A stretch of DNA of 64,000 bases from a bacterium (lineage in GTDB: Bacteria; Patescibacteriota; Saccharimonadia; Saccharimonadales; UBA4665). How positions within the stretch are numbered: position 1 is the stretch's first letter; each line of letters opens with the position of its first letter. Below, in pieces: positions 10,447 to 22,291 of this stretch. The DNA is taken from contig JAJZNU010000004.1 in assembly GCA_021811625.1 (NCBI GenBank), forward strand, positions 40,398 through 104,397. The letters are read 5' to 3'. A model generated the notes under the pieces. That model saw nothing but the letters and a program-made list of their open reading frames with translations. It was not told the origin of the DNA and ran no database searches. Both the position numbers and the translations under genes were made by a program.

Positions 10447-11208
10447 TTAGTACGTACCGGTGCAGACCAGTGTTTGATTGGTTGTATAAGATCCGGCCAC
10501 CGTCAAGCTGGTAACGTTCACTATGAAACTGATCGTGTAAATTATCTCGCCGGAGCTTTTGGGCGATTCGGCAATAGTATCGCCGTTGGAGTAGTAGAAA
10601 TGATTAGCGGAATCGTAGTTTGCTGTCGGTCCGGCAGTCGCCGCTCCAAACTGGCCGTAATTTGGGTCAGATCCTAGGTTACACCCCGACCCACAAAAAT
10701 CCGTGTTCTCGACCAAGTTGATTCCAAACTGTTCAGTGCCCGGCGAGGAAGTAGTGGGTCCGCCACTTCCGTTATTCATGGCCGGGATAGAATGACCCTT
10801 ATATGTTGGGGTTCCTCCGAGAATCTGGACAACATAGCCGTAACTGGTATAATCTATGACCGAAAACTGGATTGTTGCCGTAGAGGGCGCTGTGCTGCTA
10901 AAGGTACCAAAATCCGCAGAGCTACTCATAATAGAAAGCGCCAGTGAGGGGTCCTTTGTAGTTTGCGAACCTCCTTCAAACTGGAAACTGTTAGAATTTG
11001 AATTACCAATAGCCGAATCGCCGACAGATAAAACGGTCTGGTAGTTAGCAGAACTGGAAGGTATCAAGCCGCCGCCTCCGAGGTCGGTTTCTTGAAATTC
11101 ATAGTGAGGTGATTTTAGGGTATTGGCGTGGGCAAGACCGGTTATCGGGCTGCTGCTCAATACAACGAACGACAAAACCCCGATCACCCGAATAAACCTC
11201 TTTCGCAT
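10447..11208 (-). CDS. Secreted WxL-like domain protein, divergent paralog C
   Basis: 253 aa; signal peptide; GYVVQILGGTPTYKGHSIPA, GTEQFGINLVENTD, C-terminal VTSLTVAGSYTTNQTLVCTGTY. Confidence 0.6.
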   Translation of the reverse strand: MRKRFIRVIGVLSFVVLSSSPITGLAHANTLKSPHYEFQETDLGGGGLIPSSSANYQTVLSVGDSAIGNSNSNSFQFEGGSQTTKDPSLALSIMSSSADFGTFSSTAPSTATIQFSVIDYTSYGYVVQILGGTPTYKGHSIPAMNNGSGGPTTSSPGTEQFGINLVENTDFCGSGCNLGSDPNYGQFGAATAGPTANYDSANHFYYSNGDTIAESPKSSGEIIYTISFIVNVTSLTVAGSYTTNQTLVCTGTY

Positions 11209-11337
11209 ATCCTCATATTGTGCCTAATTAGTACAGTTTTGCCAAGTAGCTCAAGCTTATAATAAGGTGAAGTACGGTTTTCGGGTATTTAGGCTAAAGC
11301 AGTATAATACGTAAGAATCATTTAACGAGTAGCAACG

Positions 11338-12378
11338 GTGGCAAACACACAATCTCCCGAATCGCCAAACGATCAAAGCACGGAGCTTCCGTCTCCAGAG
11401 GTACTAAAACCTAAGGATAATGAAGACACGCCGTCATCCGATACTGGCACCGTTCCTCCCGGTAAGGACACCTCTAAGGGGCCAAAACTCCGACGCCGGG
11501 GAACTTATCGTCCCAGCCATAAAGCAACTTTTATCGGTCTCGCTGTTGTGGCGGCCATTCTGGCTGTAAACGCCGTTGTCATTACTTTTGTGTTAAAAAA
11601 CCACAGTTCTAATAACAATCCCCTGAGTAAGGATCAGGTAACCATCAGTAGCAGTGCCTTGGATAAGTTGGGCGTAAACAGCTCTGCCGTCGGTGATTCG
11701 GGTATTGAATTAAGCATTGGACCGGACACTAAATTCGACGGCTCAGTTCAGGTTGCCGGTGACGTAAACATTAGCGGGCAGCTTGCTTTAAATAGTAAAT
11801 TTACTGCCAGTGATGCCAGCTTGACTCAGTTGGAAGCCGGCAATACCTCCCTCTCTCAGTTAGATGTTAATGGTAACGGCACTATAACCGACCTTAACCT
11901 TCGCAATAATCTTGTTGTCACCGGCACGACATGGTTAAACGGGACAACAACGGTCGGCCAGCTTTTAACCGTTAACAGCAACGAAAATGTCGCCGGCAAT
12001 TTAGCCGTGGGCGGTACTTTATCGGTGGGGTCCTTTCAAACAACCAGTTTGACTGTTAGTGGACATGTTATAACTGCCGGTAATGCGCCATCGGTCAGCG
12101 CCGGATCGTGCATCGGGTCCAATGGCACGGTATCAATTAGCGGTAATGATACTACCGGTACGGTAGCAATCAACACCGGTAGCGGGGCATGCGCTGGCGT
12201 GCTGGCCAATGTAGTGTTTCGAAATCCTTTTACCGGTATACCTAACGTCGTCATAACGCCTGTCGGGGTAGGTGGTTTATTCTTTGTTAACCGGAGCACC
12301 ACCGGATTCAGCATTGGTGACAGCTCAGCACCTGTAGCCGGTATTGGTTACGCTTTTGACTACATCGCCGAACAGTAA
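11338..12378 (+). CDS. TM-anchored fibre-like surface protein with beta-solenoid-like repeats
   Basis: GTG start; disordered cytoplasmic N-term, one TM (ATFIGLAVVAAILAVNAVVITFVL), degenerate repeats (VAGDVNISGQLALN, NLVVTGTTWLNGTTTVGQLLTV, NLAVGGTLSVG), compact C-terminal domain. Confidence 0.7.
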   Translation: MANTQSPESPNDQSTELPSPEVLKPKDNEDTPSSDTGTVPPGKDTSKGPKLRRRGTYRPSHKATFIGLAVVAAILAVNAVVITFVLKNHSSNNNPLSKDQVTISSSALDKLGVNSSAVGDSGIELSIGPDTKFDGSVQVAGDVNISGQLALNSKFTASDASLTQLEAGNTSLSQLDVNGNGTITDLNLRNNLVVTGTTWLNGTTTVGQLLTVNSNENVAGNLAVGGTLSVGSFQTTSLTVSGHVITAGNAPSVSAGSCIGSNGTVSISGNDTTGTVAINTGSGACAGVLANVVFRNPFTGIPNVVITPVGVGGLFFVNRSTTGFSIGDSSAPVAGIGYAFDYIAEQ

Positions 12379-12388
12379 GTACATTGGC

Positions 12389-14919
<2,531 letters not shown>

Positions 14920-14933
<14 letters not shown>

Positions 14934-16437
14934 TGGTTTTGTCCTTATCACCATCCGGTGTTTCGCCTGATGGGTTTTGAGTACCGGCGGGTTTTTCCGT
15001 TGGGGTATCGGCAGGAGAGGGCTTTGGCTTGTCGCTGTGTTTTTTAAGTAGCTGCTCCTCAAGGTGGTCGAAATCCTTATCGTCCTTTAGAGCTCCGATT
15101 TTCTTTATAGATTCTTTAAGCCCGTTGATATCTATTGAAGTTGTGCCGCCGCCTAACAAAACCGTCTCCAGTAGTACTTCTTGTTGGATCAAACTGTGGC
15201 GCTCTTCGGGCGGCTGTTGCAAAGCTTGGTACAGCTGTTTACCAAGAGCTAAATCGGTAGAAGATTCTTTGGAGAGGCTAGAGCCGAAATGTGAAAATTC
15301 TTCGGCCTGATGGTATTTAGCCAAAGCTTGAAAAAGGTTACCGGTTAAATGTTTTTGACGAACATTTTGGGCTTGGCCGCCAACCCGGGACACCGACAAG
15401 CCAACATTGACCGCCGGTCGAATGCCTTGCCGAAAGAGCCCCAGATCGAAAATAATCTGTCCGTCGGTAATCGACATAATACTTGTCGACAGATAAGCCG
15501 TAATATCGTCGTTGGGAGTCACGATAACCGGTAATGCAGTCAACGTCTTACCGTTGTCTTTAAGTTTACCGGCCCTCTCTAAAAGACTAGAGTGAGCATA
15601 GAACATGTCGCCGGGATATGAATCACGACCCGGGTCCACTTCCTGCAGGAGAGAAAGCTGCCTATATGCTTCGGCATGTGAGCTTAAATCATCGTAAATT
15701 ATGACCGTATCCTGGCCAGCGTACCAGAGGTTTTCGGCCATTGAGCAAGCCGCATAGGGTGCTAGATAGGATTGAGTCAGGGACTCGAATATATCCGCCA
15801 GGACTACTATGGTGTGATCCATGGCTCCGGAATCTCTTAGGCCGGAAAGGAGATGCTCGATGTCGACTTTGCGTTTGCCGATCAAAACATAGATAACCAC
15901 TCGTCCGGTCCCAGCCTGGTTGGCGCTCAGTTGACTTAAAAAAGTACTTTTACCTGATTTACTATCGCCTAAGATTGCGATTCGCTGGCCGAGTACGATC
16001 GGGAAAAACATATCAACCGCTGCAACTCCGCTGGCAAGCTGCTCATTCAAAGGGCTTCTCGCCATTATACCGGGTGCGGCATTAAAGATCCCCGAAGTTT
16101 GGGTGGAATGTATGGCTCCTTTACCGTCAAGCGGCTTGCCTATGGGTGAAACCACTCGGCCGATGAGACCTTTGCCGACCGGCACGCTGAGCACATCGTT
16201 TTCGACGACGGCGAGTGTACCTGGCTCGACGTGTTCAGAGTCAATGTTGAAAAGAATAACCCTATCACCGTAAGCTTCTCGGACAAGACCTCTCTGGCCG
16301 TCTTCAAAAAGCACTTCGGCGCCCAACCGGACACCTTCCAAACCCTTAACTTCGACTATAAAGCTGTTGGTTGCTACAACTTCGCCCGTCAGGTTATCGG
16401 CTTCGACCAGTTTTTGAAAATGTTGATCATCAAACAC
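14920..16437 (-). CDS. atpA: F1-type ATPase alpha subunit
   Basis: 505 aa; P-loop variant GDSKSGKS, VLIGKRKVDIEHLL, IIYDDLSSHAEAYRQLSLL, FRQGIRPAVNVGLSVSRVGG. Confidence 0.9.
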
Positions 16438-16918
16438 GGCGCAAAACCTCTGGAAATTTATTGCGAGACTCTAGAATTTGGCGACGGAACGACCAATCGT
16501 AGACGTGGCTGCCGTTTCTGATTACAATTCCTCCCAGCAAGCTGGAGTTGAATTGGAAGTTCACGAGAGTATTGGGGGCGATATTTTTACGGCACCATTC
16601 GACAAGAGTTCTTTTGAGACTTGCGGGGGGAGGTCCAGCCAAGGTAATCGCCAGTTGCGAAGCATTATTATTAAAAGATTGTAGGGCGTCTATCAGCTCG
16701 TCCAGTGTTTGCCGGCTGAGCGGTTTTTGAGCAGCCCAATCATGAATGAGCTCCATTACCTCGGGCGTTACATCGGGACCACTGTCGGATCGGTGTTTAA
16801 CTTTCAACCGTTTTTTGATATCGACATGTGAAAACCACCGGGCGTAGTCTTTTACGCCTAGCAGAAGGGTTTGTACATCCTGCTGGGTAATGACGCTATT
16901 TGGTAGCTGGAGTTTCAT
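16430..16918 (-). CDS. atpH: ATPase delta subunit-like
   Basis: 162 aa; C-terminal NSSLLGGIVIRNGSHVYDWSFRRQI matches delta signature; operon position. Confidence 0.75.
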   Translation of the reverse strand: MKLQLPNSVITQQDVQTLLLGVKDYARWFSHVDIKKRLKVKHRSDSGPDVTPEVMELIHDWAAQKPLSRQTLDELIDALQSFNNNASQLAITLAGPPPASLKRTLVEWCRKNIAPNTLVNFQFNSSLLGGIVIRNGSHVYDWSFRRQILESRNKFPEVLRRV

Positions 16919-17522
16919 CGTTGGCCACCTCCTGTTTAAAGTCGGCTTTATGCTCCTCTAATACGGACGTCAAGTAGGGGACCTGGGCTCCGAGATCAAC
17001 GTTATGCTGTAGCGTCTCCAGAAGAAATGATGCAACGGCATCCGACAATTTTGTATCAATTTGCTGGATTAGGTGTTGTTTTTCTGCAGCCATCTCCTCT
17101 TTAAGCTTGGCTTGTAGATCAGTCTGGTGGCCAGTAATTTCAGTCTCGGCATTCTTGGAGACGGTTTCGGTTTGTTGGTGCAATTTTTCAATCTCGACGC
17201 GGTAACGCTCCATCTCTTTGTCGACTATTTCCGTACCCAGTTTTTCCAGTTGTTTGGTTAGCCGTTCTTCGGTGTCGCCGAGATCCTTTTGCATACGTAC
17301 AGCGGATCGCTCCAAAGCAGTCTCAAAATTGGCCTGAGCAGTTTCCAGCAGGCGCTGTCTTACTGCTGGCGGTAGATAAGTATCATCGGCCGGATTGTGC
17401 TTGTTTACGGACTCATGTTTATCGGGACGGTAGTGAGCATAGGCATGACGCAGAGCAGTTGCGGCAATAACCCCTATAAAAAAGACATCAACGTATAGGA
17501 ATATTTGTACGAAAACCGACAT
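16896..17522 (-). CDS. atpF: ATPase b subunit-like (TM plus long coiled coil)
   Basis: 208 aa; short N-terminal TM then Glu/Lys/Gln-rich helix; upstream of delta. Confidence 0.65.
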   Translation of the reverse strand: MSVFVQIFLYVDVFFIGVIAATALRHAYAHYRPDKHESVNKHNPADDTYLPPAVRQRLLETAQANFETALERSAVRMQKDLGDTEERLTKQLEKLGTEIVDKEMERYRVEIEKLHQQTETVSKNAETEITGHQTDLQAKLKEEMAAEKQHLIQQIDTKLSDAVASFLLETLQHNVDLGAQVPYLTSVLEEHKADFKQEVANDETPATK

Positions 17523-17523
17523 A

Positions 17524-18339
17524 TCAAAGCTTCGTTATTATCATATAAATAGACAAGGCGGCAACAACAAGGATACCGAGGACCAGTGCAGACATTTGGA
17601 TCACTTGACGGTATATGGCCGATTGCGACAGCGGGTTACGCCCAACAGATATAATACTGCTATGAATCATTGAGTACACAATACTAGCCACTATTATAAC
17701 AGTTATGATAAAAATGCCCATGCTTATTAGAATCGGTATGGTATTTACTTGTTTGCCGGCAAGGGCGTCGGATATATTCTGAATCGCGGAGGGGATCAGG
17801 GTTTTATTCGGTAGTTTGTAGAAATACGACACGCTGACTTGCACCGGTATATCACCGATCAACACGGAATGCTTTTGGCCGCTACTGTCAGTGAATGTTT
17901 CCGTACTGCTGTTACTGTTATCCAGTCCGGACTGCGCGATGCCAACTACCTTAATGTCCGAGGTTGCTTTCATACCAACCCCACTTATCGGTGAGGCGGT
18001 AATCTCATCACCATCCGCAATGCTTCCGTTAATGTTGGATACCAGGACCTGGACTACACCGGTCGTGGCGACCTGAACTTGACTGGTCTGACCGGTTGAC
18101 AACGATAACAAAGAACTATCGCTGTTAATGACAACTCCCAAAATACCGCCCACATTTGTACTGGTGGCGGCATCTACTTCGTCAGTAGTTCCACTTTTCA
18201 AACTCACTATCGCTCCTACCGGCAGCTGGTCGGTGGTGGTATAACCCTGAGAAATTGTGGTAATGGCGAAGGCCGCTGCGCTAGGCAGCAGAATGAGCGA
18301 TACCGCAAATGTCGACAAAAATAATCTACGACAATTCAT
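17524..18339 (-). CDS. Signal peptide + extracytoplasmic beta domain + C-terminal subunit-c-like TM hairpin (GRNP loop)
   Basis: 271 aa; signal peptide MNCRRLFLSTFAVSLILLPSAAAFA; ectodomain; two C-terminal TM helices joined by SVGRNPLSQSAIYRQ; first gene of the F1 operon. Confidence 0.7.
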   Translation of the reverse strand: MNCRRLFLSTFAVSLILLPSAAAFAITTISQGYTTTDQLPVGAIVSLKSGTTDEVDAATSTNVGGILGVVINSDSSLLSLSTGQTSQVQVATTGVVQVLVSNINGSIADGDEITASPISGVGMKATSDIKVVGIAQSGLDNSNSSTETFTDSSGQKHSVLIGDIPVQVSVSYFYKLPNKTLIPSAIQNISDALAGKQVNTIPILISMGIFIITVIIVASIVYSMIHSSIISVGRNPLSQSAIYRQVIQMSALVLGILVVAALSIYMIITKL

Positions 18340-18504
18340 GTCTAAGCACCTAAACTGACTTTCACTAAGTGATGTTTGTGGCCGTTTTTTGTTAACATTT
18401 TGCTATTTATGCTTAGGTTACCAAGTATAACATACACCTAAGGAGTTATATTTGTAAGTATAGTGGCGGTGCTATAATGAGACATATCAGTAATCGGGGG
18501 TGAT

Positions 18505-18603
18505 ATGCGCAGCAATCACGATGGTTTTACTCTACTGGAACTCCTGGTTGTTATCGTCTGTGTCGGCATCTTAGTGGCACTCATTTTTACCTTCCGCCAC
18601 TGA
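18505..18603 (+). CDS. Micro-pilin: 32 aa prepilin-like peptide
   Basis: MRSNHDGFTLLELLVVIVCVGILVALIFTFRH*; class III prepilin motif G^FTLLE; extended -10 TGCTATAAT at 18470-18478, GGGGGTGAT upstream. Confidence 0.55.
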   Translation: MRSNHDGFTLLELLVVIVCVGILVALIFTFRH

Positions 18604-18677
18604 CCGCCGGAATGATCCATGAAACAATTTTTTTGTTTTTGTAACGCAGTCGCTTATGAATTTCTTTAACCCTACAG

Positions 18678-19421
18678 TCATAAACCATGATCCAAACTAC
18701 TGTAAAAGTTTAAATTGCATGCGTGATCAACGTCCAGTGCCGTGGTGTATTGGGTTATCCACGGCATACTAGCGCCGAATCCTGTGTTCCGGCAGGCATC
18801 CAGCGCTGGAGCTAGGCTGTAACCACCGGTGGCTTCCCATGTCGGCAGGTTTATACGCCAGTCGCCAACGATAGCGGTCCATTGGGTAGGGTAAGAGTAC
18901 AGGCCTACGATGGCGAGGAAGACATTCTGATGGATGGCATCGATAGCACCCTCCAGCGAGGCGCGGTTAGCAAATGTATTAGTTGTCCAGCTGTTATCGG
19001 CCTCAACGTCCAACCACCATAGTGGACTGTGTATGCCTTGGGAGTCGGCATAACGTATGCTATAGGCAGTGGCGGTGTATCCGTAGTTATAAGCCCGACA
19101 GAGTTTGTCGCTGGCCCTACAGTGCCTAGGCCCATTGTCACGCCGCTTACCATAGACAATACCTGGATATCCGGTATTGGCATACAGGGCAACGTGTCCG
19201 AACCAACTTGCTTCCTTATCGAGACACGGATTCATCCGGAAGTCCAGGCCGCCGTTTACGCCAACTATTGCCCAAATTGAGTTCGGGGGAGGCCGCACTC
19301 CACAATTTGGCCATGAAACGTCATATATTGTTTGGTCATTAGTTGGAGGGGTCATAAAAACACTTAATGCTGCCGCGGAGCTAAGCAAAAGTACGACTAT
19401 TAGCGCAACCAGACGACCCAT
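18678..19421 (-). CDS. GH25-like / DUF1906-like secreted hydrolase
   Basis: 247 aa; signal/TM; YDVSWPNC, WWLDVEADNSW, LPTWEATGGY, WITQYT. Confidence 0.6.
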   Translation of the reverse strand: MGRLVALIVVLLLSSAAALSVFMTPPTNDQTIYDVSWPNCGVRPPPNSIWAIVGVNGGLDFRMNPCLDKEASWFGHVALYANTGYPGIVYGKRRDNGPRHCRASDKLCRAYNYGYTATAYSIRYADSQGIHSPLWWLDVEADNSWTTNTFANRASLEGAIDAIHQNVFLAIVGLYSYPTQWTAIVGDWRINLPTWEATGGYSLAPALDACRNTGFGASMPWITQYTTALDVDHACNLNFYSSLDHGL

Positions 19422-19511
19422 GCCGTCATTATAACGCCGTAAATAGTCCGGGTTTATTAAACTAAACTCCCTCCGTCACAAAGATTCGATGCTTGCTATA
19501 CTTATAGTTAG

Positions 19512-22163
19512 ATGTCTGGGGACGAACGGCCGAAGAGATTTGTAATTATTGACGGAAAGTCGGTTTTTTACCGAGGTTATTATGCTATGCCAAACTTAAA
19601 CGCTCCCGATGGAACTCCGACCGGCGGGGTTTTTGGTTTTGCCGTTATGGCACTGGAGGTTATTAAGCGTCTTAAACCGGATTATGTAGCCGTTGCCTGG
19701 GATAAGCCGAAAACCAATATTAGACGTCGAATTGAACTTTATCCGGAATATAAAGCAGGTCGCAAACCGGCGCCAGCCGACTTTTATGTCCAAATTCCGA
19801 TTCTGCATGAGCTTCTCGATGCCTTCGGTTGGCCACTTTACGAATTGGACGACTATGAAGCCGATGACATCATGGGCACATTAGCTAAGCAGGCTCACGA
19901 AAAAGGGATTGAGACTCTCTTAATCACATCTGATTTGGACGCACTACAAGTCGTCGGTCCACTGACTAAGGTATACATTCTAAAAACCGGGCTCAGCAAT
20001 ATAGAGCTTTATAGTCCGGCGAGCTTCGAAGCCAAATACGGGTTAAAGGTTGATCAGTTCTTAGATCTAAAAGCTCTTAAGGGCGATAGTTCGGACAATA
20101 TTCCTGGAGTTCCGGGTATTGGCGAAAAGACTGCCACCGATTTATTAAAGCAGTTCAAGACACTCGATGGCATCTACGATAATCTAGGACTAATCAAGGA
20201 TTCTCTAAGGAGAAAGTTGGAGGCCGGTAAGGACTTAGCGATTCTGAGCAAAAAACTGGGGGCCATATGGCTTGATGCCCCTATACAGCTTAATTTGAAT
20301 GAAGTTGACGGCAGCAAGGTCCAACCGGAAAAAGTTCTAGAGCTACTTGAAAAATTAGGTTTTAAGTCATTGGTGCGTCAATTACCGGAAGTAATGCAGG
20401 TGGCGCTGGACAATCACAGAGTATCTAAAGGGGATAGTACGCCTAAGGTTCTTCCGAAGCGCGTATTGATCGACAGCGACGATAAACTAAAAGCGCTGAA
20501 GTTACAGGACTTGGACTATCTATTTGTTTACAGTCGGGCATTGGGGGCGCATGGACTGAATCCGGAAATAATAGCCCTTGCCAGCCTAAAAGAAGTCTAC
20601 GTCCTGCAGCTTACAAAACTAAACCGGAATGTAGTTAGATCTAAACTTGAGTCGGTTAAATCTGTGGTAGGATACGATGTCAAGAGTACGCTCGAAGTCT
20701 TTCTGCAATTAGGTGTTTTGATGCCTGACGTTACCCATGATATTCAGGTTGGAGCGTTCTTGCTGAACCCCTTGAGGCGCGATCGCACCCTCGGCGAGCT
20801 GGCTGCTAGTGATCTGGATCTCAGTGAAAAGTTGTTCGACAACCTGGCTCCCGACGAGCTACTGGATAGGTTGCCGCAGATCATGAGTGCAATAAAAGAG
20901 CTGTATGAGCTCCAGATCAAAGAGCTCAACAAACATAATAGGCTCAACAAACTGGCTAAAGATATCGATTGGCAGATTATCCCCGTACTCGCCAAGATGG
21001 AATATATCGGTATCGAGCTTGACGTCGGTTATCTCAAAAAAATGGCCGGCCGAGTAGATGATGCCATTAGTGATATAGCTCAGCAAATCTACGGTTATGC
21101 TGACAAGGAGTTTAACATATCGAGCCCTTCGCAACTCGCGGAAGTATTGTTCGTGGATATGAATTTGTCCAGAGAAGGTATCAAAAAAGGCAAGAGCGGC
21201 TATTCGACAGCAGCCAGTGAACTCGACAAACTCCGCGGCAGTCATCCGATCATCGACTTAATTAGCGGGTACAGGGAAGTGACCAAGCTTAAGAATACCT
21301 ACATCGACACCTTGCCTAAACTTGTTGACAGCAAATCCCGTCTTCATACGACATTTAATCTAACTATCGCTCAAACCGGACGCCTTAGCAGCACCGATCC
21401 CAACCTCCAGAATATCCCGGTTCGCACTGATCTTGGTAAGGAAATCCGGACAGCTTTTGTAGCCGGCAAAGGACGTCGGCTGGTTAGTGCCGACTACAGC
21501 CAGTTTGAACTGAGAATAGCGGCCTACCTGGCTGGCGACGATAATCTTATTGAACAGTTTAACCAAGGGATAGACGTCCACGCCGCTACGGCCGCCGAGA
21601 TATACAACCGGGATCCTGACGACGTTACTAAAAATATGCGGCGCGAAGCTAAAGTAGTCAATTTTGGCGTTATGTATGGACTTAGCGCCCACGGCCTCGT
21701 AGCCGCCACCGGAATGAGCTACGAGCAAGCTCAGAAGTTTATTAAAAGGTATTTTGAAGTTAGACCAAAATTACTCAGCTATATTGAGTCGATAAAGGAG
21801 AGAGCCAGGAGCGAGGGATATGTCGAAACATTATTTGGACGCCGCCGGCCAACTCCTGACGTACATTCCGCCAATTTTGCGGTTAGGGAAGCTGCTATGC
21901 GCGCGGCAGTAAACATGCCCTTCCAGGGAACGGCCGCTGACATTATGAAGATGGCTATGATCGGTGTCGACAAGAAATTAGAAAAGCAGTTTCCAGCATC
22001 CAATATTTTGCTACAGATTCACGATTCCTTGATAGTCGAGTGTGACGAAAGGGATGTTCACGCTGTTTCCAATCTTGTTAAGGAAAGCATGGAGGGAGCT
22101 GTTAAGTTGAAGGTAAAACTCACTGTCGACGTCTCCACTGGTCAGAACTGGGGCGAATTGTAA
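19512..22163 (+). CDS. polA: DNA polymerase I
   Basis: 883 aa; 5'-3' exonuclease domain and polymerase motifs SADYSQFELRIAAYL, RREAKVVNFGVMYG, QIHDSLIVE. Confidence 0.97.
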   Translation: MSGDERPKRFVIIDGKSVFYRGYYAMPNLNAPDGTPTGGVFGFAVMALEVIKRLKPDYVAVAWDKPKTNIRRRIELYPEYKAGRKPAPADFYVQIPILHELLDAFGWPLYELDDYEADDIMGTLAKQAHEKGIETLLITSDLDALQVVGPLTKVYILKTGLSNIELYSPASFEAKYGLKVDQFLDLKALKGDSSDNIPGVPGIGEKTATDLLKQFKTLDGIYDNLGLIKDSLRRKLEAGKDLAILSKKLGAIWLDAPIQLNLNEVDGSKVQPEKVLELLEKLGFKSLVRQLPEVMQVALDNHRVSKGDSTPKVLPKRVLIDSDDKLKALKLQDLDYLFVYSRALGAHGLNPEIIALASLKEVYVLQLTKLNRNVVRSKLESVKSVVGYDVKSTLEVFLQLGVLMPDVTHDIQVGAFLLNPLRRDRTLGELAASDLDLSEKLFDNLAPDELLDRLPQIMSAIKELYELQIKELNKHNRLNKLAKDIDWQIIPVLAKMEYIGIELDVGYLKKMAGRVDDAISDIAQQIYGYADKEFNISSPSQLAEVLFVDMNLSREGIKKGKSGYSTAASELDKLRGSHPIIDLISGYREVTKLKNTYIDTLPKLVDSKSRLHTTFNLTIAQTGRLSSTDPNLQNIPVRTDLGKEIRTAFVAGKGRRLVSADYSQFELRIAAYLAGDDNLIEQFNQGIDVHAATAAEIYNRDPDDVTKNMRREAKVVNFGVMYGLSAHGLVAATGMSYEQAQKFIKRYFEVRPKLLSYIESIKERARSEGYVETLFGRRRPTPDVHSANFAVREAAMRAAVNMPFQGTAADIMKMAMIGVDKKLEKQFPASNILLQIHDSLIVECDERDVHAVSNLVKESMEGAVKLKVKLTVDVSTGQNWGEL

Positions 22164-22291
22164 ATCACCCGGCCCTAAAAGGCACTTTCTTACGTTCGGA
22201 GTTAACGGCATGACGGGTTATAATTAATGCAAGTAAATATATTAGTCCCGGCTTAACATCGTAGAAGTCTCGAGATGGAAGGAGGTGAAAA

